The notes beneath the pieces were generated by a model that did not search any database, had not been told where the DNA came from, and worked only from the letters and a program-made list of their open reading frames with translations. Position numbers and translations under genes: made by a program. From Takakia lepidozioides (Eukaryota > Streptophyta > Takakiopsida > Takakiales > Takakiaceae): a DNA stretch of 64,000 nucleotides. Shown here piece after piece: positions 33,432 through 44,149 of this stretch. Where the stretch lies: the NCBI GenBank assembly GCA_030704615.1, contig CM060733.1, forward strand, positions 24,304,001-24,368,000. The letters run 5' to 3'. How positions within the stretch are numbered: the stretch's first letter is position 1; each line of letters opens with the position of its first letter.

Positions 33432-36400
33432 TCAATGAAGAGCTTCTGTGAACTTGAGGACACAGTCGTAGAGGCGACCCCCGAGAAATTCAGCAACCTC
33501 CTTATGTTTCACCTGCAAGAAACAGCATTTTGAAGTCATTTGGTTTGAAATTCGGAGTATATGTTCATTCAGACAACATGGGAGCACAATATTGGGATCC
33601 ATCACCAGAACCTGACTTGAAAATGCCTCTTGCAACCAGGTACTGTATCATGAAGGGGGGGATGCAACAAGCTTTGTCAAACTCCTAGTAGTCACAGTAG
33701 GCTATCGGAACCAAGGGAGGAGTGTGATCCGTACAGATTCTGCCACTTCCACCATTTAATGTGTACAATAGTTGCAGGTAGTTAAGCACATACATACCAT
33801 TTGATCCAAATTCACTGAAGCCTCTTTCAACCTCTTCGTACCTCTGTTTCATTCATCTTTTGTGAATGAGCTTGGACACTTAAGTCTGCTAACAGCCCTA
33901 AGAGCTAGTATGTCAAGGAAGTTTCATTCTTTGATTTCCCAAAGAATTTTCCAGATTCTGATATGAAGTCTGTATCCGGAAAGCATCCAGCATTGCTTAC
34001 CATTCCAACCTTGAGTGAGTCACAGCTGAAAAGAGCATAAAGATTTGTTTCAATGCTTCGCCCCTGAAAGGCAACCCCCCGCTTTTGGGTCAACAAGTTG
34101 TTAAAAGAACTAATGAGCGCCAGAAATGTGTGAACAACCACATGCAAAGTGCTAGCTACTTCCGTTGACAACATCCTACTTTCTGGAAAAGAAACGCGCA
34201 TCCAAAATTTCATGGGGACATCAATAGACCTAGACAGCAGGGCCATCAGAAGATGACACACAAATGTAGATGGCCTATGCATGGGTTGTTGCAATCAAGC
34301 TTAGTCATTGGGTCCATAACTCTACAAGAATTGTGATCTCTCAAAGAGATAAACCCAAATTCACAGCATTGTTTCATGCAACAGTATAACTGACAGTCAC
34401 ATATCAGTTCTTGGTTCTGTCTAATCAAGAACATGTGCTCCAATAAATGGTTTATGTCCTCAATGTAAGATGCAAGTTCTAGCTAAGCAAAAGTGATGTT
34501 CTCTTACCATGCCTTCCAGTATCACCAGATCAGCATCCTCTGCAGCATATGCTAGCTCCGGGGATATGCACGTCAGATCAATAACCTGCATCCCTCGCAA
34601 CAGTGATATGACCATCCACCACAAACTACAGCATATACCTCTACAATGCCTTGAACGTGAGTCAGTTCTACGATCTGAATCCATGGATAGGAGGTCCACA
34701 TGGGAGTTATCCATTCCCCTACTTTTATCCATGAAAAGAAAGCCAGAAGAAAAACGGCTTACTGGTAAATCGCTTCCAGAGTTGACTACCATGAGCTGTT
34801 GAGCGTCTACTCCCAGTATTTTCTCCTTCCCATCTTCTGTCACATCCTTTATCTGGACTCGACCATTTAACCCCTGTCAGACTCTAGATGCAGAAAGGAT
34901 CATACAAGAAAAACTGTTCTCTTTATTTTTTGCAGAGCGCTGAAAGGAGAGGAGAGGGAGAATTGGGTGGATGAGAGAGAGACTAGTGAGGGACAAGAGG
35001 TGAAGAGGGAGGGGAACCTCCTCCTCTACCACCCCCAAGCTACAGCAGAAAAATTTACAACTTAAGGTATGGTACACAAGCAAAGTGCTCATGACAATCT
35101 CCCCAGACATGCACAAATGCAGACAAACCTTCGAGACAATCTGCACCAGTTCCCCGTACGTAATATCATTAATAGATGGCATGTCGTTCGCAGCTAATAC
35201 CACCTGTACAGATTGACATAAAATGAGAGATCCTTCTCCACGACATATCAAAAGATATAGCATCACCTACACAATCGTGTTCAAGTGCTTATATGATACC
35301 AAGGTCAAAATTATTAGATCATCCCACCTCCAAACCATAGAAATCCCTGTCACTGATCAAATAGTTTTGCCCATCACAAACCACCTTCTGAAAAAGTGGC
35401 AGATGTTGCTACATAGATGCACCCATGCCCACAATAACATGCACAAGAGGAGATAATGACATAGACCAGCTCAGTGACCATTAGAGTCAATTCTCTATAC
35501 CCGCATCCACAATATAGAGTATACTCATAAAAGTCTTGTGCCACTCAAAACCAGACCTTTGTACCTCGTCGGAGAAGCTCCCGGGCAAACGGTAAAATGC
35601 CAAGCACAACATCTGTGCCTGCATTATCCACAAATATGATGGCCTGTTGCACAGAGAGTAAATCAGTTGGCAGTAGCATCGAACACAGGCAGAACCAACA
35701 ATCTTGGAAGGAGCAACTCCATGATGATTCAGAGTGAAACATTTAAAGCATTGCACCTTTTTCCATGGCTTGCGTAACCACCTCATTTTGAACTGATCCA
35801 AATCGTCAATGACCCAAGGCCGTGGTAATAGTTTCTCAAAACTATCCTGAAAGGTCATTCCTGAGCTCGCATAGATTTCTGCAAGCTTTTCAGACACATG
35901 GGCAGTGGCAGTAGTACACTTTTTAGAATTTTCTGATATTGAGTTGGTTTTGGTCTCAACAGTATCTTACACCCTAACCAATTAGAAGACGATATATGTC
36001 CACACTTTCTAGCATATTATAGAAAGAAAATAAGAGGCATTTGTTCTGTGTCTTCCCCCTTCTTTTTAAACAAGGGTCGGTCTACAGAGCGGACATATAT
36101 CCAGTAAAATAGGTAACCAACTACCACTAAGCTCTTTGACATATCTGCTCACTTATTTGCAGACAGCATTGGAAGATCTGTTTGCAAACACTTCAGAAGA
36201 AAGAACGAAAGCAAACCTGTGACGCCCCCAAGTCAAAAATGTTTCCAGAAAAGATTCCTTTGACCAGAAACTCCAGGCGCTCTCCATCGTCCTTGATGGC
36301 ATCCATTGTGCCCACCACGTGCTCCAACATGGCAATGGCTTTTGCATTCTCCTCATCCTTGCACAGTACATTGGAGAAAAGTTTCCTCAATGTGAGATAA

Positions 36401-39323
36401 AAAGAATGTGAAGTAACTGGCAGAATGCTAGCAGAACAAGATTAAGAAATTTATTATAAGTAGGAGACAACAATAAAATAACGACCCGTTAAGAGAAAAA
36501 AGAATGCACTCATAAAGACGTTGTATGCTGTAGCTATGTGGCCATAGACCCCGTGCCCAATTTGGGCGGAACAAAAGGGAACAGACACTACCTTTATGAG
36601 GGGATCACTCTGGTAGTGGAACTTACCTTGGTTTAAGCAATTAGTTCCAGATATCCTCTAGAAAGCCCTTCACACAAGGATCAATCTGCTGTGTGTGAGC
36701 TGCCCAGTAATTAGCACCCAACAGGGCCAGGGCTTTAGGAGCAGCCTTGAGGTTTTCAAAGTTGGTGAACAGAGGTGCAGAAACAATGTTCTTGATGTTC
36801 CTGAAGAGGGTCAGTCTCTGGCGAGAATACCCTGGACAATGTAGAGTAAGATAAAAGAGAGGGAGAGAGAGAGTAAGATTTACTGATACGACCTGCTTGC
36901 CATAGCCTTGTGGCCATAGATCCACACATAGAGACAGAGCCGCTTCATAGGAGGGTTGGCAGGGTATGGTTGTTAGGTACCTTAATCTTCCTGTAAATGT
37001 CAAAAAAACCAACTTCTCGAAGGCAAATGTCCCGAAGCCTGCAAAGAAGCTACACCAGCCACAAGCAATGAGATTTACTGGTGTTCATATTCAAGGGACT
37101 CTCGAGGACAAGATCAGTCACAATGCAACCCTTAACTAATCATGGGAGGCCTAGCGAAGAGGAGATAAGTAATCACCACAAGAAGACGACCATCTTAACT
37201 CTGAGATGGCAAGGACACAGTCATACTTTCTATTTGATTTATGCATATTGAAAGGCTGATCATCCGTATCTTATGGAGACTTCTTATGCCAACACCTTGG
37301 AAACTCAGATTATGACCCTGTGCTGTAGACCCCTCCACGGTTGATGGACCATCTGGCCTGTCAATAAATGCTGTGCTCACTCACATTCTCTTCTAGTCTG
37401 TAAAGGAGTTATGTCATAAAACTCACAGTAGCAGTTCTAGTGTTAAAAGTGACTGCAGAACACACCCAAAACCAACAAAATGAAGGGAAGTTTCAGTAAC
37501 CTGGCAAGTCCAGACAGTTTTTATGATGACAAAAGATGGACACTTGACAAACAGATGGGAGAGAGAACCGTTGCAGCACTTACAATGCAGTCAGGGGGGC
37601 CCACATGGCTCTCAGGATTGGCCTGTATATCATTCAGTATTGCTCCATATCTACAAGCACAAAAACCACAACAGGCAATTTTGGAGCAAATTAGAGACAG
37701 CTTACACATGACACCCACATGCTCCTTTCCCAGGATTGCTGCCCTTCCTATTTCTATGCAAGGACATGTAGAGAACATCACTAGCTTCTCAACCCTCCAA
37801 ACATGGCAAGTAACCAGATATCTTGTAAAATCCATCACAAGAACAAATCAACACTTGCATCATGAAAAGAGAGAAAGGACACAAACCTTTCTGCAAACTT
37901 GGCAGCTTTGGCAGGAGCATCTGGTACACTTCCATCCTGCTCTGCCTGTTTCCTACACCAGCACACCAGCCCTCCAGGAGGGCAACACTATCCTTAATTG
38001 TGTTTCTATCCAAGGGGGCAACCCCCTGCTTCTCATCACAAATACCTGTAGCATGAATTCATGAAAGGATCTATCCGACCTGTGCTGTTGCATATATACC
38101 CACATAAGGACAATCAAAGAAGAAACTCAACCCAAGCTGTATGCATCCATTGTTTCTTAAGAATCTATCTCTTTCATGACAATAGGCACCCCTCTATACA
38201 CGTTTACAGCCGTAACTTTGTCTTTGACTCAAACTTTCCCCCCATGCAAATCAAAACTTCCAAGACCACAATTGCCCTAATTTGAGGAAGTACTGGGAAC
38301 AAGTAATTTTCTTTTTGAAGCATTCAAGAGAACTCTGACAAAATGGCTAAAACAGGTAGCTGAAGGGTGGTCAAAACGGAATTTCTCTAAAACTAGCAAG
38401 CTTGGACTTGCAGACATCAGATTTCTGCACAGAGCAGGGTGACCCGAGAGTTTGGATATTGTGGACAAAATTCTGAGCAAGATAGGTGCTGGGAGTTCTT
38501 GTCACAAGAATCCTCAATGTAATTCAATAACTTAAGTTGGTGGAGTATTTTAACAGCAAATGTGACCCAGTTAAATTTACCCTGGTCTGTTGAATGCATA
38601 AAAGCAGCCAAGTCACAGCTCTATAGTCTACTTCAGTTAACCAGGGGCAGAGTAGCAGATCCAAATATGCCAGGAGAAGAACTCGTCTAAAAAGCCCTCT
38701 GCATCTACAAAAAGAGTTGAATGTTTGCTATATCACTGACACTTAACCACTAATCTTACACAATATCTGCTGTTACTTCTACAGATATCCAAGCAACGAT
38801 CAGACCAGCCGAAAAATATCCGTGGCGACAGACTCAAACATGAAGCTTCCAAATTTACTTTGGAATCATATGAGCTCGGAAAAGGATATTTCAATCCTTC
38901 AGCGGCGTCACCGAACCCGTTTTGTTGCAATTTGAATCAGTATATGGGACTAGGCTAGGCAAGGAGTCTCATTGCATCATGCATGAACCTACTGAAATTT
39001 CCTCTGCGTCGATTATGAATGCAATTCTGCAACAGGATCACAAAATCCCTTCATACAAGCGTGATGTCCACCAAAGAAAAATAAATGAAAAAAACTTAAT
39101 TTTGCATCCATTTTCATCAGCAGCAAATAACACGACACAAAGAGCGGAAATACCTAAAGGAAGGAATCGACTTGCGAAAGAGCTCAAGCCATAGAAGCTC
39201 AGTACGAGTGGCAATGTGAGGGGGATCCGAGGGAATCGGGTAGGGTATAGTGCAAGGTCTGTAGATGTAGTCTACCCACTGCTTCAACAGCGGAAACGTC
39301 ACAGGCTCCGACGTGCTTTCCAT
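33432..39323 (-). CDS. DUF89 damage-control phosphatase (At2g17340-like)
   Basis: Twelve minus-strand exons join in phase to 378 aa: 39154-39323, 37887-37952, 37584-37650, 36981-37049, 36217-36357, 35757-35885, 35557-35643, 35129-35203, 34763-34873, 34508-34585, 34001-34063 and 33432-33512. All introns are GT/AG. The product follows the plant subfamily represented by At2g17340 (367 aa), described as metal-dependent phosphatases of 4'-phosphopantetheine and its damaged forms in coenzyme A metabolism. Landmarks are [34 protein letters not shown], the [20 protein letters not shown] metal-binding segment, [28 protein letters not shown] and [14 protein letters not shown]. The same domain is fused to pantothenate kinase in plant PANK2, but no kinase part is present here. 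The first intron is 1.2 kb. No coding break seen. Confidence 0.95.
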
Positions 39324-40134
39324 GCTTTCCCGCGCTCTCAGCTCACAAGTTTTGCTCCCAATTCGTGGATCATAGATGGTTTAAAGAGCTTCGCTGGAGC
39401 ATCCCCTGGTTTCCTGACGACAGGATCTCAACCTTTACAGGTAGACGAGCGAGACGACTACGTCGTGTTGTACTTAACACACCTCTACCTTCTGTTTCAC
39501 CGTCGATATACGTTACCGTCCCCAATCCAACGGTAATCAAGTGGTAGCGTGATCGGAATAAAGCATAGACCGAACCGGATATCCTTATTCTGAACGCTGT
39601 GAGAATAGGTCTGGAGCTCAAATTCCCTCTCTCTCTCTCTCTCTCCAAGAAATTTAATACCCACACTAATGTAAACAAGCGGCTCGTCGCCCCCTAATTA
39701 TTAATTACATTATTAATTAATATCAAATAATATAATTAGGTAATTTAAAAGCAATATAGGTACACAATGATGGATCTCATGTGGCTATTTCCATAAGCCG
39801 GTAAGTTAGGGTTAGGGTTAGGGTTTCACTACATTGTCCCCTCCTCCGCAGTTTGCTGGTGTGGCGATGTTGCAAAGAGTACAAAATAGAATGGAGTGAA
39901 AAATATTCGGTTTCCCATGGATACCGCAGGCTGAGAAACGCATCGAGAGCAGGAACAGCTGTGAAGAAAGGCGTAGTCTGAAAAAAGCATCCATGAATAA
40001 ATGGACGATGGAGCCACAAAGCATCGGATTAGCTCTCAAGACTACAGTTTTCAGCTTTGATAACGGAGCATCTATGCAATATAGAGTTCCTGCTGTAGCG
40101 TGCGGGAGAGCAAACGACAGGGCGCAGCATCAGC
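39324..40134. promoter_or_regulatory. Divergent promoter of the DUF89 and mTERF genes with a telo-box
   Basis: The two ATGs are 811 bp apart and point away from each other, so promoters must lie here. At 39805-39825 three TTAGGG units are followed by GTTT; on the other strand this is AAACCCTAACCC, the plant telo-box found near start sites of housekeeping and translation-related genes. A CT/GA microsatellite is present at about 39630-39647. Confidence 0.65.
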
Positions 40135-41676
40135 ATGGCGATGGCCTTGCATCGGAATCACGTGCTGGCACTGTTTTCCCCTAAGAAAGTCAGGCTGCAT
40201 TGGCAATGGAAGTTTGGTTTTCGAGAAATTGTTCAGTTCGGAGGAAGCGATCGATCAGGAGTTCAATCGGCCCACTCTCTGCACCATGTAACTTGCTCTG
40301 ATCCATCAGCACTATCCTATTCCCTTTCAAGTATGTCGGGAAGCTTTCCATACACTACCTGTTCCAACCTGCTTTTGAATTTTCGTGGATTCGGCGTTTC
40401 GATGAGGTTCTTTGCCGTGCATCAGAACTCTATCTTGGACGCCTCTGTTCCCAAACACGATGCTGACGCTCCAAAACAGGGCTTGAACCTTACCAGCGTT
40501 GATCGTCATGATAGTATTTCCTATTTGAAAACTCTGGGTGTAGTGGATGAAGAAGTGCTTGCAGGACTGATACAGAAATATCCTGTAGTTCTTTCAAGGG
40601 ATTTTGAGGACAGTATGATTCCATTGTTACGTACTTTTGAGCACCTGGGTATCCGCGATCAAGTTGCAGGCCAAATTTTACGAAAGAACCCGCAGTTAAT
40701 GATGCGCATTTTGGAAAGGAAATACTTTGAAGACAACGTAGCATACTTGCTTCAGTGTGGCCTGTCAAAGGAGCAAGTCGCAAGAGTTTTGAGAGTATAT
40801 CCACAGTCACTGACTTTGAGCGTTCCAGAGCATATTCAGCCCACTATTGAGTTACTGAAGGAGCTAGGTGTGGCAGAGGGGAAGATTGGTAAAGTAATTT
40901 CTCTCTCTCCTTATTACCTTGGTTATCGAGATGTAAGTCTTCTTTCAAAGATCCAATTTCTTGAGAGTGTTGGGGTGAAGACAGAGAACGTGGCCAAGAT
41001 GATCTCTGAACAGCCGAGCATTCTCTGTTATAGTGTGGCCGAGAATATGATGCCAAGGGTGGAATTCATGGAGTCTGTGGGTGTGGAAAGAAGACAAATT
41101 GGGAAGATCATAACACGGTACCCAGGAATTCTCACTCTTAGTGTTGATGCCTTGAAGGAAAAGGTAGCTTATTTTGAGAACAAGGGCTTGAAAGGCAAAA
41201 GTCTTGTGAAACTTTTTACTTTACACCCTGATATCCTGGGTAGATCTATGGACTCTTTGGAGGCAAGGTTTCAGACTCTCACCAGCATTGGCTTCTCCGA
41301 TTCTGAAGTGTGTGAGATTTTGGCACACCATCCAACCATAATTGGTTGCTCGGAAGTTCACCTGCGGGAAAAGTTTGACTTCCTGATCAAGTCCATGAAT
41401 CGTTCTGCAAAGGAAGTACTGAAGTGCACAGCATATGTGACTTACAGCTTAGAAGGGAGGATTAAGCCTCGGCAGAGGGTATTCTCATGGCTGATTGCAC
41501 AAGGCCTGCTCCCACGAATAGCCTACTCCCTTCGAACAATTGTTGGCGGTTCTGAAAGTTATTTCAGAAGAAGATTTGTCGATTGCTATCCAATGGCAGC
41601 ATCTGTCTACGAAGGCAGCTCTGAGGTGCTGGTTGGACGGAAAGCAGGTGATATTTTGTCAGCTAAAGGAAAGTGA
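40135..41676 (+). CDS. Mitochondrial transcription termination factor family protein (mTERF)
   Basis: A single 513-codon frame without introns. Residues 1-100 are basic and Ser-rich, suiting an organelle targeting peptide. Residues about 115-450 contain around nine repeats of the mTERF helical motif, for example YLKTLGVVDEEVLAGLIQKY, LLKELGVAEGKIGKVISLSP and FMESVGVERRQIGKIITRYP, each closing with a proline-containing loop. Plant mTERF proteins bind organellar nucleic acids and act in transcription, splicing or ribosome assembly in plastids or mitochondria. The subfamily and target organelle cannot be fixed here. The ATG at 40135 is chosen as the most upstream; a second in-frame ATG follows two codons later. 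AATAAA at 41994-41999 could serve 3' end formation. Confidence 0.92.
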   Translation: MAMALHRNHVLALFSPKKVRLHWQWKFGFREIVQFGGSDRSGVQSAHSLHHVTCSDPSALSYSLSSMSGSFPYTTCSNLLLNFRGFGVSMRFFAVHQNSILDASVPKHDADAPKQGLNLTSVDRHDSISYLKTLGVVDEEVLAGLIQKYPVVLSRDFEDSMIPLLRTFEHLGIRDQVAGQILRKNPQLMMRILERKYFEDNVAYLLQCGLSKEQVARVLRVYPQSLTLSVPEHIQPTIELLKELGVAEGKIGKVISLSPYYLGYRDVSLLSKIQFLESVGVKTENVAKMISEQPSILCYSVAENMMPRVEFMESVGVERRQIGKIITRYPGILTLSVDALKEKVAYFENKGLKGKSLVKLFTLHPDILGRSMDSLEARFQTLTSIGFSDSEVCEILAHHPTIIGCSEVHLREKFDFLIKSMNRSAKEVLKCTAYVTYSLEGRIKPRQRVFSWLIAQGLLPRIAYSLRTIVGGSESYFRRRFVDCYPMAASVYEGSSEVLVGRKAGDILSAKGK

Positions 41677-44149
41677 CTTGCAAGTCAAAGCGGCCTTTGG
41701 AGGTGAGGAAGTCAGTCAACTGAGTATGGTGTGCAGAATACTGTGGCTTATTCAAAGGTTGCAATTTGAGAAACTCCAACTGCAACAGAGCCAGGTGCGC
41801 ATTCTTGAGATACTCTGGTTGCTTCAATCTTGTGGGATTTCTGGCTACTAGGTCGGTTACCAGAGTTTTACTTTCCGCATTGACACCCCTGCTGTCTCAT
41901 TTCATGAGGTGAATGGATGCAAGAATTGTAAAAATGGCTTATCCCGTTTCGGTGCTCCATGGTTTACTCCATGGAGAAAAATGCATGTAGAAAAATAAAC
42001 AACTCTATGGTTCACCCCCGAGCTTCTTATATAGTTCTAGCTAGGCTAAAAAGCAATCTATAAAAGACTTGCCTTTTCACACCTACCTTTTCTATACGGA
42101 ATTTGCAATAGGTGAGTGGAATGATTGGGGTGGTACTAATTGTCTGTTTCCTGATGAGTATTTCCTTGCTTCAACCTCTCACCCTGGACGACAGCTTATC
42201 AGTCCGTTGGAGATTGTAGTAAACGGAGCAGACATGTACCTTGAAAACAGCAATGTCCATCTATATTAATGTCAGTCTTTGTGAATATTATGTATCACTG
42301 TTCAAATTTATGCCTGTAGATACTTCTTTGAGCTCACAAGAGGGCATTTTCTGGGGTTGCACCAGGGATCTATGGGCAGAGTTTCCATCCTCTCTGCTAT
42401 TTGGTGGAGCATGTCTGAAGAAAGGGTCCAAGCTCTTAGTTAACTTGCCACCAAAATTGCCCCCCATTTAATGTTGGAGCACCAAACTTCGCTGTCCAAA
42501 TGATAACAGCACTGTGTTCCTGTTCGTGAGGGCAGCCCCGACCGGGGGCCAGTCTCATGGAACTGCACGTCTGGCATTTTGTAAGAGCTTCTGCTTAGGG
42601 TCTTGACCAGTGTTGACCGGTTATGGATGGTGATCCCGGGTATCAACAAGGTTATCATCCCAGGGGTCAAGGAACCTGACTGAGGGAGATACCATGGCTG
42701 GTACCCCTACCTGCAGTTTAGCAAGTTTGGGATAAAACCCCCATACATGCACCCCTGGAGGTGCAGGCTCATGGTTGTGACCCACATGGGGTTGTCTTCC
42801 CAAGGGCTCAAACCTGGTATCAATTCTAATGAGTGCATGCAGAGGGTCGAAGGGTATAGGGAGGCAGGTGAGCCCCTTGGCAGCAGATCCATACTAGATT
42901 TTCCTATTACTTCAACGTTTTTGGTGTATTTATGGTACTTATGGTATTTATGGTATTTTTGCGATCTCAAAGATACAATTTTCATACATGTATGTCTTGT
43001 ATGCGTATGCAAAAGTGATACTCAGGCGCAGATTGATAACCGGAGGTTCTGGTTAAGTGTTTCCCATACCCGCCTTGCTACATTAGCAAGCCACTTGTTG
43101 ATAACCTATGTGTATCATTTTTCTTAAATAAACATTATCGGTAACTGCCAGGTGTCTCCAAAGCTTAAGAATCCAATACCCGGGCCTGCAGGTTCTTACA
43201 AAAAATGATACTCGCCAACACTTGTCTTTGACATCAAACCTACCCTGATCTCTCAACTGCTCTTCATCAGCTCTCAACTGCAGCATTTGGGGAATCCACA
43301 TAACAGTTTACTGGTCATAGAGTCTTCAGTAACCTGCTGTCTTACCTGCCGCAGGCGTTTGCTATCTGCTTTAATTGCTATGCAGTGATAGATTGATATG
43401 CTAGATCGAATCCTCCATGATTTCTTTCTGAATCTGCTGTGTAGTCAAAATATTGCCTGCCATCTCCTAGGAGATATGGCTCATCATTTGTGGAGTGGTT
43501 TGCAACACCTCCACCATGCACTACGACAGATCCCTCTAAATGCAGTCCAAATGGGACTTCTTACTAATGCGAGGACAAAAATGTCTAGTAGTACAATCCT
43601 TTCATCTCCTCCTTTGTATGTGAAGTCTGGGAGCAATACCTCCTGTGATTGATTCTTGTATGTTCTCTTTGCGCAAGAACTATCCTATTTTATCTAAGAG
43701 ACAAATTTTTAATCTATCAAGGTAGGTAATCTGGATGCTCCTGTTGAATGACCATTGACAAAGAGCCGTTGAAACTTACTGGTGGCAGCCATGCAGACTT
43801 TTGCCGTGAAGTGGCATGCTTTGAAGCAGCACCATATAAACATGTCCAAATTTAAGATGCCGAACTGCCCCTCTGATTAAGGTCGCAAGGGAACATATAT
43901 TCATCTTCAAGCTTCAAAGAAGCTCCACTATCCACACCACAATTAGGACAATTTCCTTCCACTATCACCAGAGTCCCCCTTCACTCATTACCTGCTCCAG
44001 TCAAGTGCAATTATGGGCTGACTTTCCACCGATGCTGCAGAACTACTGTACCCACTATCATCCCACTAAGAAATGGTAGATGAACCAAGAAGCTATGCAG
44101 ATCCATGAATGAAGCAAGACACTCGTGCCTTTTCCAGAAAAAGGTCGTG
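41677..44149. other. Intergenic; no gene recognised
   Basis: Holds the mTERF 3' end and a short tandem repeat of TATTTATGGTA-like units at 42927-42957. Frames in 42.4-43.7 kb show no recognisable domain. Confidence 0.45.

Noticed and set aside
37480-38064. 194-codon plus frame opposite DUF89 exons 2 and 3
   Set aside because: It covers antisense exons and introns of a fully phased minus-strand gene and has no recognisable domain.
38277-38611. LINE fragment in the first DUF89 intron
   Set aside because: A stretch like [18 protein letters not shown] hints at a LINE, but no diagnostic cysteine or polymerase motif could be read.
33432-39323. Pantothenate kinase 2 with a fused DUF89 domain
   Set aside because: The protein begins with the stand-alone DUF89 amino end (MESTSEP...) and no kinase exons lie upstream.
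39805-39825. Interstitial telomere tract
   Set aside because: Only three units, with the vertebrate-type TTAGGG spacing, inside a promoter; a telo-box explains it better.
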